A stretch of DNA of 64,000 nt from Sipunculus nudus (Eukaryota > Annelida > Sipuncula > Golfingiida > Sipunculidae). Where the stretch lies: contig CM049319.1 of assembly GCA_026874595.1 (NCBI GenBank), forward strand, positions 2,564,101-2,628,100, read 5' to 3'. The stretch's first letter is position 1. Each line of letters begins with the position of its first letter. The position numbers and the translations under genes are program-made. The notes under the pieces are model-generated. The model did not search any database. It was not told where the DNA came from and saw only the letters and a program-made list of their open reading frames with translations. Of this stretch, positions 47,380-60,420 are shown piece after piece.

Positions 47380-50280
47380 TAGAGTAAAGGGGACATTAAA
47401 AAAAAAGAAATAAATGCATCCTTATATTCATGACCACAGGAAAATTTTGGGTCGTTTAGTAAACCATGTGAGAAGACGTCTCCTTTTAATGCACTTGATT
47501 TTAAACGTAGTCTGCAGTGTAATATGTTAATTTGTCGTTGACCAGTGTAAAAATAAAAAAAATGTGTTTTTATAAATATGATTTGAAAATTGTTAAGGAA
47601 CCTGACTGACGGACTGAATATAGTAGCATATTCCATGCTCGGGTGGTTGTGGGGGAAAAAGAAGTCTTATATCTCTCAGTCCTAGTTTTAGGAACTCTGA
47701 AATCTGAATGATTTCTAAGGCTACCGAATGATCTTTTGGAAATGTTAATAAACCGATCGAGACACAAATAACTTGGACACAGCCTATTTTTAACTTTGTA
47801 GAAAAATATTATTTTTGCTCTCGACCTTCTTTCAGCAAACGTTTCCCAGCCTATTTCTTTCAGTTACTCGTTTGAATTGGTGGCCAGAATAGCACCGGTG
47901 CATATTCGTACAGCTTTATTTTGAATAGATTCCAGGGATAACGAGTCAGTCACAGTGCAATTATGAAAAATTACATTCGCATACTCTACAACTGGCCGTA
48001 TAAATGATATATACAAACGCTCAGCGGTGTCCCGGTTCAAACTGTATTTAAATTGTGACAGTAAACCAAGCCGAGTAGCAGACTTTTTATGTATTTTCTG
48101 TAAATGACTTTACCAGTTTTCATTTGGTGTTAATGTAATACAAAGGTATGAATGCTCGTTTACATTATTAATCGGAAATTACTTTAATAATAGCCTAGGT
48201 GGACCAATACTGTTAGTTTTAATGAGAATGACATGGCGACAGTTTTAGTCGGATTAAAAGTCACGTGCAACTTTTGAGCCCAGTCGGCCAGTGTTTCATG
48301 GTCATCATGCAATATTCGGGCCGATGTCTTGTGGTCATTACCAATATTCATTAGGCATGTATCATCTGCAAACAAGGGTAATTCTGATTTAATGCCATGA
48401 TATCATTAAAATATACATGGAAAAATAAAGGGCCTGAAAGAGAACCTTGAGGCACCCTTGCATTTTTTTTTTACCTTGTTGACTCCCGAGTTTAAAGTAC
48501 AACTCTTTGGCAGCGCCCGCTCAAATAACTTTCAATTCAGATCGCATTGAACCGTCAATACCATAACATTACGAAAGTAAATCAATCCCTTATGCCAGAC
48601 ACGGTCAAAGACGCTGCTGGCATCGAGAAAAACCATTCTGACGTGCTTACCTTCATCTAGCCCTCTGTATATTTTATTAGTGACACGGACTAGCTGCTTT
48701 AGAGTTGAATCACCTTTTTGGAATCCAGATGTTGTTGTTGTCAGAATTTTGTATGATATGAAATAATTATAAAACTTGTTGTGCATAATCCTCTCAAACA
48801 CTTTTGATATGTTTGACAACCGTGAGACAGGCCTATAGTTTTTTGGTTACCTGCGGATCTCCTTATTTATGAATAGGAACAATATGAGGCCATTCCACAG
48901 AGCAGGGAACTTCTTACATAATTAATTACATGTACCTTTTGCGGTATATTTTAATATAAAATTCCCGGTACGATCTGGTCCAGTAGCTTTATTTGTATTC
49001 AACTGTCAAAAATTGACAGCACTGCCATCGGCTCTGTGTTAACAGTCGGTAGAGAAAAATCCGTCGCGTTCACATAAAGCAAAGAAGATTTTTCAAATCG
49101 TCTGATAATGTACATTTGTTTGCAAAGAAACCATTGAGTCAATCTGCCATCATTAACGTGTCAGTAATCATGTCATCATTTTTTGTCAGGACGGATATAG
49201 CAGAATGGTTATTTCCCCGTATTTTATTAACCAGGTGCCACCATTCACGTGGTTTGCATCTACGAAGTCGAATGTTCAGATTATCATGAAAATTTTAATT
49301 TTTGTTACGGATCAAACGGTGTCATGACGAACTCCTTTATATACTTAAAATGTTTAGATAAATTAGTTTTCCTGTACCGATTCCACAATCGATTTCTTTT
49401 TTTTTTATTTTGCCAAAAGATTTTGCCAGAACTCAACAATGGCATCGATATCATTATGAAAATGCCACGGTAAAGCACTGAGTGCATATGTGAGGCCGAA
49501 ATGAAATCCCCGTTACGAAAATCCCAGATGGTTCTTTTATAAGTTCGGGGATAGCTGTGCGTCAGTGATAGGTTGCAAAAGTCGGGAGAGTGGTCACTGT
49601 TAGCTATTGGCGGTAAAACGCCAGAGCTGCGAACTAGAGATAAACAATTAACAAATATTATATCGAGGACAGACTTAAATATTGTATTCATTTCATCTGG
49701 TGGACTCTTTGATAAGCTGAAAAAGCCCATTGAAATATGTTTTAAGGCGTAACCAAGATCACTATCTTTTTGATCTGATGACCAGTCTACACACCGATCA
49801 ATGAAATCTCCTACAATTGTGACAGCTTCAGGACAGCCCTCGATTGCCTTCTCCGGTGTATTTTCAAAATCTCGTAAAAAATTGTTTCGAGTTTCTACAT
49901 TCTGTACCGGTGGCCGATAGTATGTACCAACTAATATACTTTGTTTGCTTAAACGTAGGTATATCCAAATTTGTTCTTGATTTTCTGCCATCAAATCATT
50001 ACGCATAGTAAATGGCAATTTTTTTATATACATAACTACCCCACTACCATGTCTGTTTCTGTCTCTTCTTGTTAAGTTATAACCAGGTAATTCAATTAGA
50101 CAATCAGGTATTGTGTGATCTAGCCACGATTCACATATACATATAATAGATATATTTCTACTTTTTGCCAGTAATTCCAGTTCCTCGAGTTTGTTGTTAG
50201 CCAACACACTCCTCACATTAACATGCGCTTTACAAATCTGGCGAAATGTGTCCACACCCGTTGACCCTTGATTCAAATGA
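47380..50280 (-). mobile_element. CR1/Jockey-like LINE, frameshifted remnant
   Basis: On the minus strand, in order, lie an endonuclease frame (50276-49305), reverse transcriptase pieces (48819-48532: FERIMHNKFYNY, TSGFQKGDST, RMVFLDASSVFDRVWHKGL), the catalytic FADD box (48375-48184: MFADDTCLMNIG, QKLHVTFNPTKT) and the C-terminal end (47767-47570: FRVPKTRTERYKTSFSPTTTRAWNML). These parts stand in the order of a single LINE ORF2, but several frameshifts and stops break it. The element is dead. It lies between gene 1 and gene 2, opposite to both. Confidence 0.88.
49305..50276 (-). pseudogene. LINE endonuclease domain (AP-endonuclease type), open for 323 codons
   Basis: This is the longest open frame in the window. 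It matches the endonuclease/exonuclease/phosphatase fold used by LINEs to nick target DNA: ICICESWLD near the N-terminus, GYNLTRRDR and GSGVVMYIKK, then VGTYYRPP, VGDF and, near the C-terminal third, ANSDHSPDFCNL, whose Ser-Asp-His triplet is the catalytic end motif. GDF is followed by Ile-Asp where family members usually have Asn. The ORF ends where the reverse transcriptase part should continue, so the frame is broken there. Not a host gene. Confidence 0.85.
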
Positions 50281-51337
50281 ATATCTCCTGATAGGAGTAA
50301 ACTGAATCTTACAATGGCTATCAGATGAAAGAAATTCCTATAGGTTACACTGAAATGATTGCGAACAGTAGGACACTTAACCAGAGCGGATACCGCATTA
50401 CCTAAAATTAACCTTTCGAAAGTATGTCATTAACAATTTAATGGTAACATGATGAAGTAATGCATATAAGAACCAGAAATTCAAGTTCAACTTTTAGCAT
50501 GCATAAATATAAAGATATAAAGGCCATAAAAGAGTTTCTACTTCTGTCCCCGGTACCGATATATTTACGATATCTAGACTCAACGACAAACATGATACTT
50601 TGAACGCCAAACAAATTTTGAAAATTGAAAACATTCCGCGTTTTTGTGTGACATAATAGTTTGTACATTAAAGTAACATTCAGTGCAACGTACAGACATC
50701 GGAATGACAAATAAAACAAGTAAGCAAACAATGCAGGCCCCACAGTGGAATAAAATAGTAACAAAATATTAAATATCTGAAGTCTATTATGTTATCAGTT
50801 ATTGCCACCTGAGGCGTATCCTCAGAAATCAGTAACAATTCTAATACTTTATCAATATTTATGTAAACGATGATGCCTATAGCTGCAGTCGTTCTTGAAT
50901 TGGCAAAAATTATCATGTAAACATCATGCAAACACATGTTAACACATCAAAGCATCATTTTTTGAGACTGAACAATTTTAAGTTGTGGGAGGGTTGGAGA
51001 GATTCCCCTTGGCAACCTTAGCGCTCACTCAGAAGGAGAACGGAGAAGATATACTCCAGATGTTTCCCCCATAGATGGTCATGGTCATCACTTCTAATTC
51101 TAGAAAAAATGCTTCTGAACACAAATAAAAAATCCCGATGCGTGGTTCTACATTAGCAGTGCACGGTGGGTGGTGGAGGTTAACGATACAGGCACATATA
51201 GTTTTATGTGTTCGGCGAGGCACATTAGGCCTAGCGGTATAGATTTGTCAGTAACCGTTAAACATCAATGCAGTTCTCCATTGGTAATTTTGGTGTATAT
51301 AGTTGACTAAGTGTCATGTTTTATTGGAGGAAATAAC
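50281..51337. other. Intergenic stretch upstream of gene 2
   Basis: Short minus-strand open frames here do not resemble any family. No repeat is recognised. Confidence 0.5.
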
Positions 51338-51370
51338 TATATAAGCCCTCTTGGGTTTGCAGTTAAGAGC
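51338..51370 (+). promoter_or_regulatory. Predicted promoter of gene 2 (TATA box and start region)
   Basis: TATATAAG lies at 51338-51345, and a GCAGTTAAG start-like word lies 20-25 bases further. The first ATG with a good context on this strand that opens a secretory signal is at 51564. A 5' UTR of about 200 bases is implied, with no intron needed. An acceptor-like CTCTTCCAG at about 51430-51438 leaves room for a leader intron. Confidence 0.45.
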
Positions 51371-51563
51371 CAATTAGAACGAATGTATATTGTTCATTAG
51401 GGAAGGTTTAATTCTCACATTACTTTCAACTCTTCCAGAACGAATAACTACACATCCTAGACATATTTCGCCTTGCGGAATTCCAATACTGTTTGCCAAG
51501 CCGCACGCATCTGACTGTCATTTCCCTGTGCTTTTAAAGAAATACTCCGACTGAATAAAGAAA

Positions 51564-51653
51564 ATGGAATATAAAAAGCAAATTGCCATCTTTGCTTTAC
51601 TAATGACACTGTTACTCCTGTATGCGGTACCTTGGAATAAACTCTCACTTCAG
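51564..51653 (+). CDS. Gene 2, first coding exon: signal peptide or type II membrane anchor
   Basis: The ATG stands in an excellent context (AAGAAAATGG). The 30 codons read MEYKKQ, then the hydrophobic run IAIFALLMTLLLLYAV, then PWNKLSLQ, and stop at CAG|GTCAGT, a usable donor in phase 0. A short basic tail before a 16-residue hydrophobic stretch fits either a secretory signal or the anchor of a type II Golgi enzyme. The catalytic or main domain is not in the window, so the family is unknown. The last part of this exon is the sequence from which the 53-bp repeat of the following intron derives. Confidence 0.6.
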
Positions 51654-54600
51654 GTCAGTAACTTCTAATCCTGTATTTTATACCGGGAATAAATTCTCCC
51701 TTTAGGCGAATAACTACTAATCCTGTATGTTATACCATAGGATAAACTCTCACTTCAGGTCAGTATTTTCTTAACCTGTATAATATACCATGGAATAAGC
51801 TCTCCCTTCAGGTCACTTACTACTGATCCTGTATGTTATACCATAGGATAAACTCTCACTTCAGGTCAGTAACTACTGATCCTGTATGTTATACCATAGG
51901 ATAAACTCCCACTTCAGGTCACTAACTACTGATCCTGTATGTTATACCATAGGATAAACTCTCACTTCAGGTCACTAACTACTGATCCTGTATGTTATAC
52001 CATGGGATAAACTCTCACTTCAGGTCAGTAACTACTGATCCTGTATGTTATACCATAGGATAAACTCTCCCTTCAGGTCACTAACTACTGATCCTGTATG
52101 TTATACCATAGGATAAACTGTCCCTTCAGGTCACTCACTACTGATCCTGTATGTTATACCATAGGATAAACTCTCCCTTCAGGTCACTAACTACTGATCC
52201 TGTATGTTATACCATAGGATAAACTCTCACTTCAGGTCAGTAACTACTGATCCTGTATGTTATACCATAGGATAAACTCTCCCTTCAGGTCACTACCTAC
52301 TGATCCTGTATGTAATACCATAGGATAAACTCTCCCTTCAGGTCACTAACTACTGATCCTGTATGTTATACCATAGGATAAACTCTCCCTTCAGGTCACT
52401 AACTACTGATCCTGTATGTTATACCATAGGATAAACTCTCCCTTCAGGTCACTACCTACTGATCCTGTATGTAATACCATAGGATAAACTCACACTTCAG
52501 GTCACTTACTACTGATCCTGTATGTTATACCATAGGATAAATTCTCACTTCAGGTCAGTAACTACTGATCCTGTATGTTATACTATAGGATAAACTCTCA
52601 CTTCAGGTCACTAACTACTGATCCTGTATGTTATACCATAGGATAAACTCTCACTTCAGGTCACTAACTACTGATCCTGTATGTTATACCATAGGATAAA
52701 CTCTCCCTTCAGGTCACTAACTACTGATCCTGTATGTTATACCATAGGATAAACTGTCCCTTCTGGTCACTCACTACTGATCCTGTATGTTATACTATAG
52801 GATAAACTCTCACTTCAGGTCACTGATCCTGTATGTTATACCATAGGATAAACTCTCACTTCAGGTCACTAACTACTGATCCTGTATGTTATACCATAGG
52901 ATAAACTCTCACTTCAGGTCAGTAACTACTGATCCTGTATGTTATACCATAGGATAAACTCTCACTTCAGGTCAGTAACTACTGATCCTGTATGTTATAC
53001 CATAGGATAAACTCTCACTTCAGGTCACTCACTACTGATCCTGTATGTTATACTATAGGATAAACTCTCACTTCAGGTCAGTAACTACTGATCCTGTATG
53101 TTATACCATAGGATAAACTCTCACTTCAGGTCACTAACTACTGATCCTGTAGGTTATACCATAGGATAAACTCTCACTTCAGGTCAGTAACTACTGATCC
53201 TGTATGTTATACCATAGGATAAACTCTCACTTCAGGTCACTAACTACTGATCCTGTATGTTATACCATAGGATAAACTCTCACTTCAGGTCAGTAACTAC
53301 TGATCCTGTATGTTATACCATAGGATAAACTCTCCCTTCAGGTCACTAACTACTGATCCTGTATGTTATACCATGGGATAAACTCTCCCTTCAGGTCAGT
53401 AACTACTGATCCTGTATGTTATACCATAGGATAAACTCTCCCTTCAGGTCACTAACTACTGATCCTGTATGTTATACCATAGGATAAACTGTCCCTTCAG
53501 GTCACTCACTACTGATCCTGTATGTTATACCATAGGATAAACTCTCCCTTCAGGTCACTAACTACTGATCCTGTATGTTATACCATAGGATAAACTCTCA
53601 CTTCAGGTCAGTAACTACTGATCCTGTATGTTATACCATAGGATAAACTCTCACTTCAGGTCACTAACTACTGATCCTGTATGTTATACCATAGGATAAA
53701 CTCTCCCTTCAGGTCACTAACTACTGATCCTGTATGTTATACCATAGGATAAACTCTCCCTTCAGGTCACTAACTACTGATCCTGTATGTAATACCATAG
53801 GATAAACTCACACTTCAGGTCACTTACTACTGATCCTGTATGTTATACCATAGGATAAATTCTCACTTCAGGTCAGTAACTACTGATCCTGTATGTTATA
53901 CTATAGGATAAACTCTCACTTCAGGTCACTAACTACTGATCCTGTATGTTATACCATAGGATAAACTCTCACTTCAGGTCACTAACTACTGATCCTGTAT
54001 GTTATACCATAGGATAAACTCTCCCTTCAGGTCACTAACTACTGATCCTGTATGTTATACCATAGGATAAACTGTCCCTTCAGGTCACTCACTACTGATC
54101 CTGTATGTTATACTATAGGATAAACTCTCACTTCAGGTCACTGATCCTGTATGTTATACCATAGGATAAACTCTCACTTCAGGTCACTAACTACTGATCC
54201 TGTATGTTATACCATAGGATAAACTCTCACTTCAGGTCAGTAACTACTGATCCTGTATGTTATACCATAGGATAAACTCTCACTTCAGGTCAGTAACTAC
54301 TGATCCTGTATGTTATACCATAGGATAAACTCTCACTCCAGGTCACTCACTACTGATCCTGTATGTTATACTATAGGATAAACTCTCACTTCAGGTCAGT
54401 AACTACTGATCCTGTATGTTATACCATAGGATAAACTCTCACTTCAGGTCACTAACTACTGATCCTGTAGGTTATACCATAGGATAAACTCTCACTTCAG
54501 GTCAGTAACTACTGATCCTGTATGTTATACCATAGGATAAACTCTCCCTTCAGGTCACTAACTACTGATCCTGTATGTTATACCATAGGATAAACTCTCA

Positions 54601-57600
54601 CTTCAGGTCAGTAACTACTGATCCTGTATGTTATACCATAGGATAAACTCTCACTTCATGTCACTAACTACTGATCCTGTATGTTATACCATAGGATAAA
54701 CTCTCATTTCAGGTCACTAACTACTGATCCTGCATGTTATACCATAGGATAAACTCTCTCTTCAGGTCACTAACTACTGATCCTGTATGTTATATCATAG
54801 GATAATCTCTCACTTCAGGTCACTAACTACTGATCCTGTATGTTATACCATAGGATAAACTCTCCCTTCAGGTCACTAACCACTGATCCTGTATGTTATA
54901 CCATAGGATAAACTCTCACTTCAGGTCCTGAACTACTGATCCTGTATGTTATACCATAGGATAAACTCTCACTTCAGGTCACTAACTACTGATCCTGTAT
55001 GTTATACCATAGGATAAACTCTCACTTCAGGTCACTAACTACTGATCCTGTATGTTATACCATAGGATAAACTCTCACTTCAAGTCACTAACTACTGATC
55101 CTGTATGTTATACCATAGGATAAACTCTCACTTCAAGTCACTAACTACTGATCCCGTATGTTATACCATAGGATAAACTCTCAATTCAGGTCACTAACTA
55201 CTGATCCTGTATGTTATACCATAGGATAAACTCTGACTTCAGGTCACTAACTACTGATCCTGTATGTAATACCATAGGGTAAACTCTCCCTTCAGGTCAC
55301 TAACTACTGATCCTGTATGTTATACCATAGGATAAACTCTCACTTCCGGTCACTAACTACTGATCCTGTATGTAATACCATAGGATAAATTCTCACTTCA
55401 GGTCACTAACTACTGATCCTGTATGTTATACCATAGGATAAACCCTCCCTTCAGGTCACTAACTACTGATCCTGTATGTTATACCATAGGATAAACTCTC
55501 ACTTCAGGTCATTAACTACTGATCCTGTATGTTATACCATAGGAAAAACTCTCCCTTCAGGTCACTAACTACTAATCCTGTATGTTATACCATAGGATAA
55601 ACTCTCACTTCAGGTCACTAACTACTGATCCTGTATGTTATACCATAGGATAAATTCTCACTTCAGGTCACTAACTACTCATCCTGTATGTTATACCATA
55701 GGATAAACTCTCACTTCAGGTCACTAACTACTGATCCTGTATGTTATACCATAGGATAAACTCTCCCTTCAGGTCACTAACTACTGATCCTGTATGTTAT
55801 ACCATAGGATTAACTCTCACTTCAGGTCACTAACTACTGATCCTGTATGTTATACCATAGGATAAATTCTCACTTCAGGTCACTAACTACTCATCCTGTA
55901 TGTTATACCATAGGATAAACTCTCACTTCAGGTCACTAACTACTGATCCTGTATGTTATACCATAGGATAAACTCTCCCTTCAGGTCACTAACTACTGAT
56001 CCTGTATGTTATACCATAGGATTAACTCTCCCTTCAGGTCACTAACTACTCATCCTGTATGTTATACCATAGGATAAACTCTCACTTCAGGTCACTAACT
56101 ACTGATCCTGTATGTTATACCATCGGATAAACTCTCACTTCAGGTCACTCACTACTGATCCTGTATGTTATACCATAGGATAAACTCTCACTTCAGGTCA
56201 CTCACTACTGATCCTGTATGTTATACTATTGGATAAACTCTCACTTCAGGTCAGTAACTACTGATCCTGTATGTTATACCATAGGATAAACTCTCACTTC
56301 AGGTCAGTAACTACTGATCCTGTATGTTATACCATAGGATAAACTCTCCCTTCAGGTCACTAACTACTGATCCTGTATGTTATACCATAGGATAAACTCT
56401 CACTTCAGGTCACTAACTACTGATCCTGTATGTAATACCATAGGATAATTTCTCACTTCAGGTCACTAACTACTGATCTTGTATGTAATACCATAGGATA
56501 AACTCTCCCTTCAGGTCACTAACTACTGATCCTGTATGTTATACCATAGGATAAACTCTCACTTAAGGTCATTAACTACTGATCCTGTATGTTATACCAT
56601 AGGATAAACTCTCACTTCAGGTCACTAACTACTAATCGTGTATGTTATACCGTAGGATAAACTCTCACTTCAGGTCACTAACTACTGATCCTGTATGTTA
56701 TACCATAGGATAAACTCTCCCTTCAGCTCAGTAACTACTGATCCTGTATGTTATACCATAGGATAAACTCTCACTTCAGGTCACTAACTATTGATCCTGT
56801 ATGTAATACCATAAGATAAATTCTCACTTCAGGTCACTAACTACTGATCCTGTATGTAATACCATAGGATAAACTCTCCGTTCAGGTCACTAACTACTAA
56901 TCCTGTATGTTATACCATAGGATAAACTCTCACTTCAGGTCATTAACTACTGATCCTGTATGTTATACCATAGGATAAACTCCCACTTCCGGTCACTTAC
57001 TACTGATCCTGTGTGTTATACCATAGGATAAACTCTCCCTTCAGGTCACTAACTACTAATCCTGTATGTTATACCATAGGATAAACTCTCACTTCAGGTC
57101 ATTAACTACTGATCCTGTATGTTATACCATAGGATAAACTCCCACTTCCGGTCACTTACTACTGATCCTGTGTGTTATACCATAGGATAAACTCTCCCTT
57201 CAGGTCACTAATTACTGATCCTGTATGTTATACCATAGGATAAACTCTCACTTCACGTAACTAACTACTGATCCTGTATGTAATACCATAGGATAAATTC
57301 TCATTTCAGGTCACTAACTACTGATCCTGTATGTTATACCATAGGATAAACTCTCTCTTCAGGTCACTAACTACTGATCCTGTATGTTATATCATAGGAT
57401 AATCTCTCACTTCAGGTCACTAACTACTGATCCTGTATGTTATACCATAGGATAAACTCTCCCTTCAGGTCACTAACCACTGATCCTGTATGTTATACCA
57501 TAGGATAAACTCTCACTTCAGGTCCTGAACTTCTGATCCTGTATGTTATACCATGGGATAACCTCTCACTTCAGGTCACTAACTACTGATCCTGTATGTT

Positions 57601-59970
57601 ATACCATAGGATAAACTCTCACTTCAGGTCACTAACTACTGATCCTGTATGTTATACCATAGGATAATCTCTCACTTCAAGTCACTAACTACTGATCCTG
57701 TATGTTATACCATAGGATAAACTCTCACTTCAAGTCACTAACTACTGATCCTGTATGTTATACCATAGGATAAACTCTCAATTCAGGTCACTAACTACTG
57801 ATCCTGTATGTTATACCATAGGATAAACTCTGACTTCAGGTCACTAACTACTGATCCTGTATGTAATACCATAGGGTAAACTCTCCCTTCAGGTCACTAA
57901 CTACTGATCCTGTATGTTATACCATAGGATAAACTCTCACTTCCGGTCACCAATTACTGATCCTGTATGTAATACCATAGGATAAATTCTCACTTCAGGT
58001 CACTAACTACTGATCCTGTATGTTATACCATAGGATAAACCCTCCCTTCAGGTCACTAACTACTGATCCTGTATGTTATACCATAGGATAAACTCTCACT
58101 TCAGGTCATTAACTACTGATCCTGTATGTTATACCATAGGAAAAACTCTCCCTTCAGGTCACTAACTACTAATCCTGTATGTAATACCATAGGATAAACT
58201 CTCACTTCAGGTCACCAACTACTGATCCTGTATGTTATACCATAGGATAAATTCTCACTTCAGGTTACTAACTACTGATCTTGTATGTTATACCATAGGA
58301 TAAACTCTCCCTTCAGGTCACGAACTACTGATCCTGTATGTTATACCATAGGATTAACTCTCCCTTCAGGTCACTAACTACTGATCCTGTATGTTATACC
58401 ATAGGATAAACTCTCACTTCAGGTCACTAACTACTGATCCTGTATGTTATACCATAGGATAAACTCTCACTTCAGGTCACTCACTACTGATCCTGTATGT
58501 TATACTATAGGATAAACTCTCACTTCAGGTCAGTAACTACTGATCCTGTATGTTATACCATAGGATAAACTCTCACTTCAGGTCACTCACTACTGATCCT
58601 GTATGTTATACTATTGGATAAACTCTCACTTCAGGTCAGTAACTACTGATCCTGTATGTTATACCATAGGATAAACTCTCACTTCAGGTCAGTAACTACT
58701 GATCCTGTATGTTATACCATAGGATAAACTCTCACTTCAGGTCACTCACTACTGATCCTGTATGTTATACTATAGGATAAACTCTCCCTTCAGGTCACTA
58801 ACTACTGATCCTGTATGTTATACCATAGGATAAACTCTCACTTCAGGTCACTAACTACTGATCCTGTATGTTATACCATAGGATAAACTCTCCCTTCAGG
58901 TCACTAACTACTGATCCTGTATGTTATACCATAGGATAAACTCTCACTTCAGGTCACTACCTACTGATCCTGTAGGTTATACCATAGGATAAACTCTCAC
59001 TTCAGGTCAGTAACTACTGATCCTGTATGTTATACCATAGGATAAACTCTCACTTCAGGTCACTAACTACTGATCCTGTATGTTATACCATAGGATAAAC
59101 TCTCCCTTCAGGTCACTAACTACTGATCCTGTATGTTATACCATAGGATAAACTCTCCCTTCAGGTCACTAACTACTGATCCTGTAGGTTATACCATAGG
59201 ATAAACTCTCACTTCAGGTCAGTAACTACTGATCCTGTATGTTATACCATAGGATAAACTCTCACTTCAGGTCACTAACTACTGATCCTGTATGTTATAC
59301 CATAGGATAAACTCTCCCTTCAGGTCACTAACTACTGATCCTGTATGTTATACCATAGGATAAACTCTCCCTTCAGGTCACTAACTACTGATCCTGTATG
59401 TTATACCATAGGATAAACTCTCACTTCAGGTCACTAACTACTGATCCTGTATGTAATACCATAGGATAAATTCTCACTTCAGGTCACTAACTACTGATCC
59501 TGTATGTTATACCATAGGATAAACCCTCACTTCAGGTCACTAACTACTGATCCTGTATGTTATACCATAGGATAAACTCTCACTTCAGGTCATTAACTAC
59601 CGATCCTGTATGTTATACCATAGGATAAACTCTCCATTCAGGTCACTAACTACTAATCCTGTATGTTATACCATAGGATAAACTCTCACTTCAGGTCACT
59701 AACTACTGATCCTGTATGTTATACCATAGGATAAACTCTCACTTCAGGTCACTAACTACTGATCCTGTATGTTATACCATAGGATAAACTCTCACTTCAG
59801 GTCACTAACTACTGATCCTGTATGTTATACCATAGGATAAACTCTCACTTCAGGTCATTAACTACTGATCCTGTATGTTATACCATAGGATAAACTCTCA
59901 CTTCAGGTCACTACCTACTGATCCTGTATGTTATACCATAGGATAAACTCTCACTTCAGGTCATTAACTT
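51614..59970 (+). repeat. 53-bp minisatellite array, main block (about 157 units)
   Basis: Head-to-tail units of 53 bp, all in the same orientation, contain ACTACTGATCCTGTATG, TTATACCATAGGATAAA, CTCTC(A or C)CTTCAG and GTCA(C or G)TAA. The first unit overlaps the 3' end of the first coding exon of gene 2 (CTCCTGTATGCGGTACCTTG, then GGAATAAACTCTCACTTCAG|GTCAGTAACT), and the first few units are the most diverged. Common variants are A/C in CTCACTT/CTCCCTT, C/G in GTCACT/GTCAGT and TT/TA in ATGTTATA/ATGTAATA. One unit type has lost 7 bp. The array lies wholly in intron 1 of gene 2. Confidence 0.97.
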
Positions 59971-60420
59971 CTAAACCTGTTTCGAATACTGAGGAATACG
60001 AGAAATGTAATGTTTGGGGGGGGGGGGGGGGGGGTCCGGATCCCCGGTTTACTCCTTCACCACATCTTTTATAAGGGGTTCGGACCCAATTTTGTGGCCT
60101 CGACCCCCCACCCCCCACCCCCACCCCGTACCCCTCCCCTTTTCGGATCAGGGGACCTTTTTCCCGGTTCTGTCATTAGTTCTCCTTGGTTGGATCACTC
60201 TTTTTCCTAAAACCCGGATAAGCCGCTGAATGAGCTCTACTTTTCGTAATTACTTTTCCCTCTAAACAAAGCCGAAAATCGGTGTACACTGATGCGTCAT
60301 GTTTATCACGAAATTATGCTTCTGTAGTCTTTTTAAAACAAAAAGCCACACATGATTTTCTTGTTTGATTAGTGTATCTGAAACATAAAACATAATTTTA
60401 TGGCATTTTTTGGTTAAATA
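59971..60420 (+). repeat. Duplicated unique flank, copy 1
   Basis: About 450 bp of non-satellite sequence starting CTAAACCTGTTTCGAATACT, with a 19-nt G run at 60016-60034, GC-rich text to about 60230 and then AT-rich text. It appears identical to 62065-62513 apart from the G-run length (19 against 18). It interrupts the 53-bp array. Confidence 0.97.
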
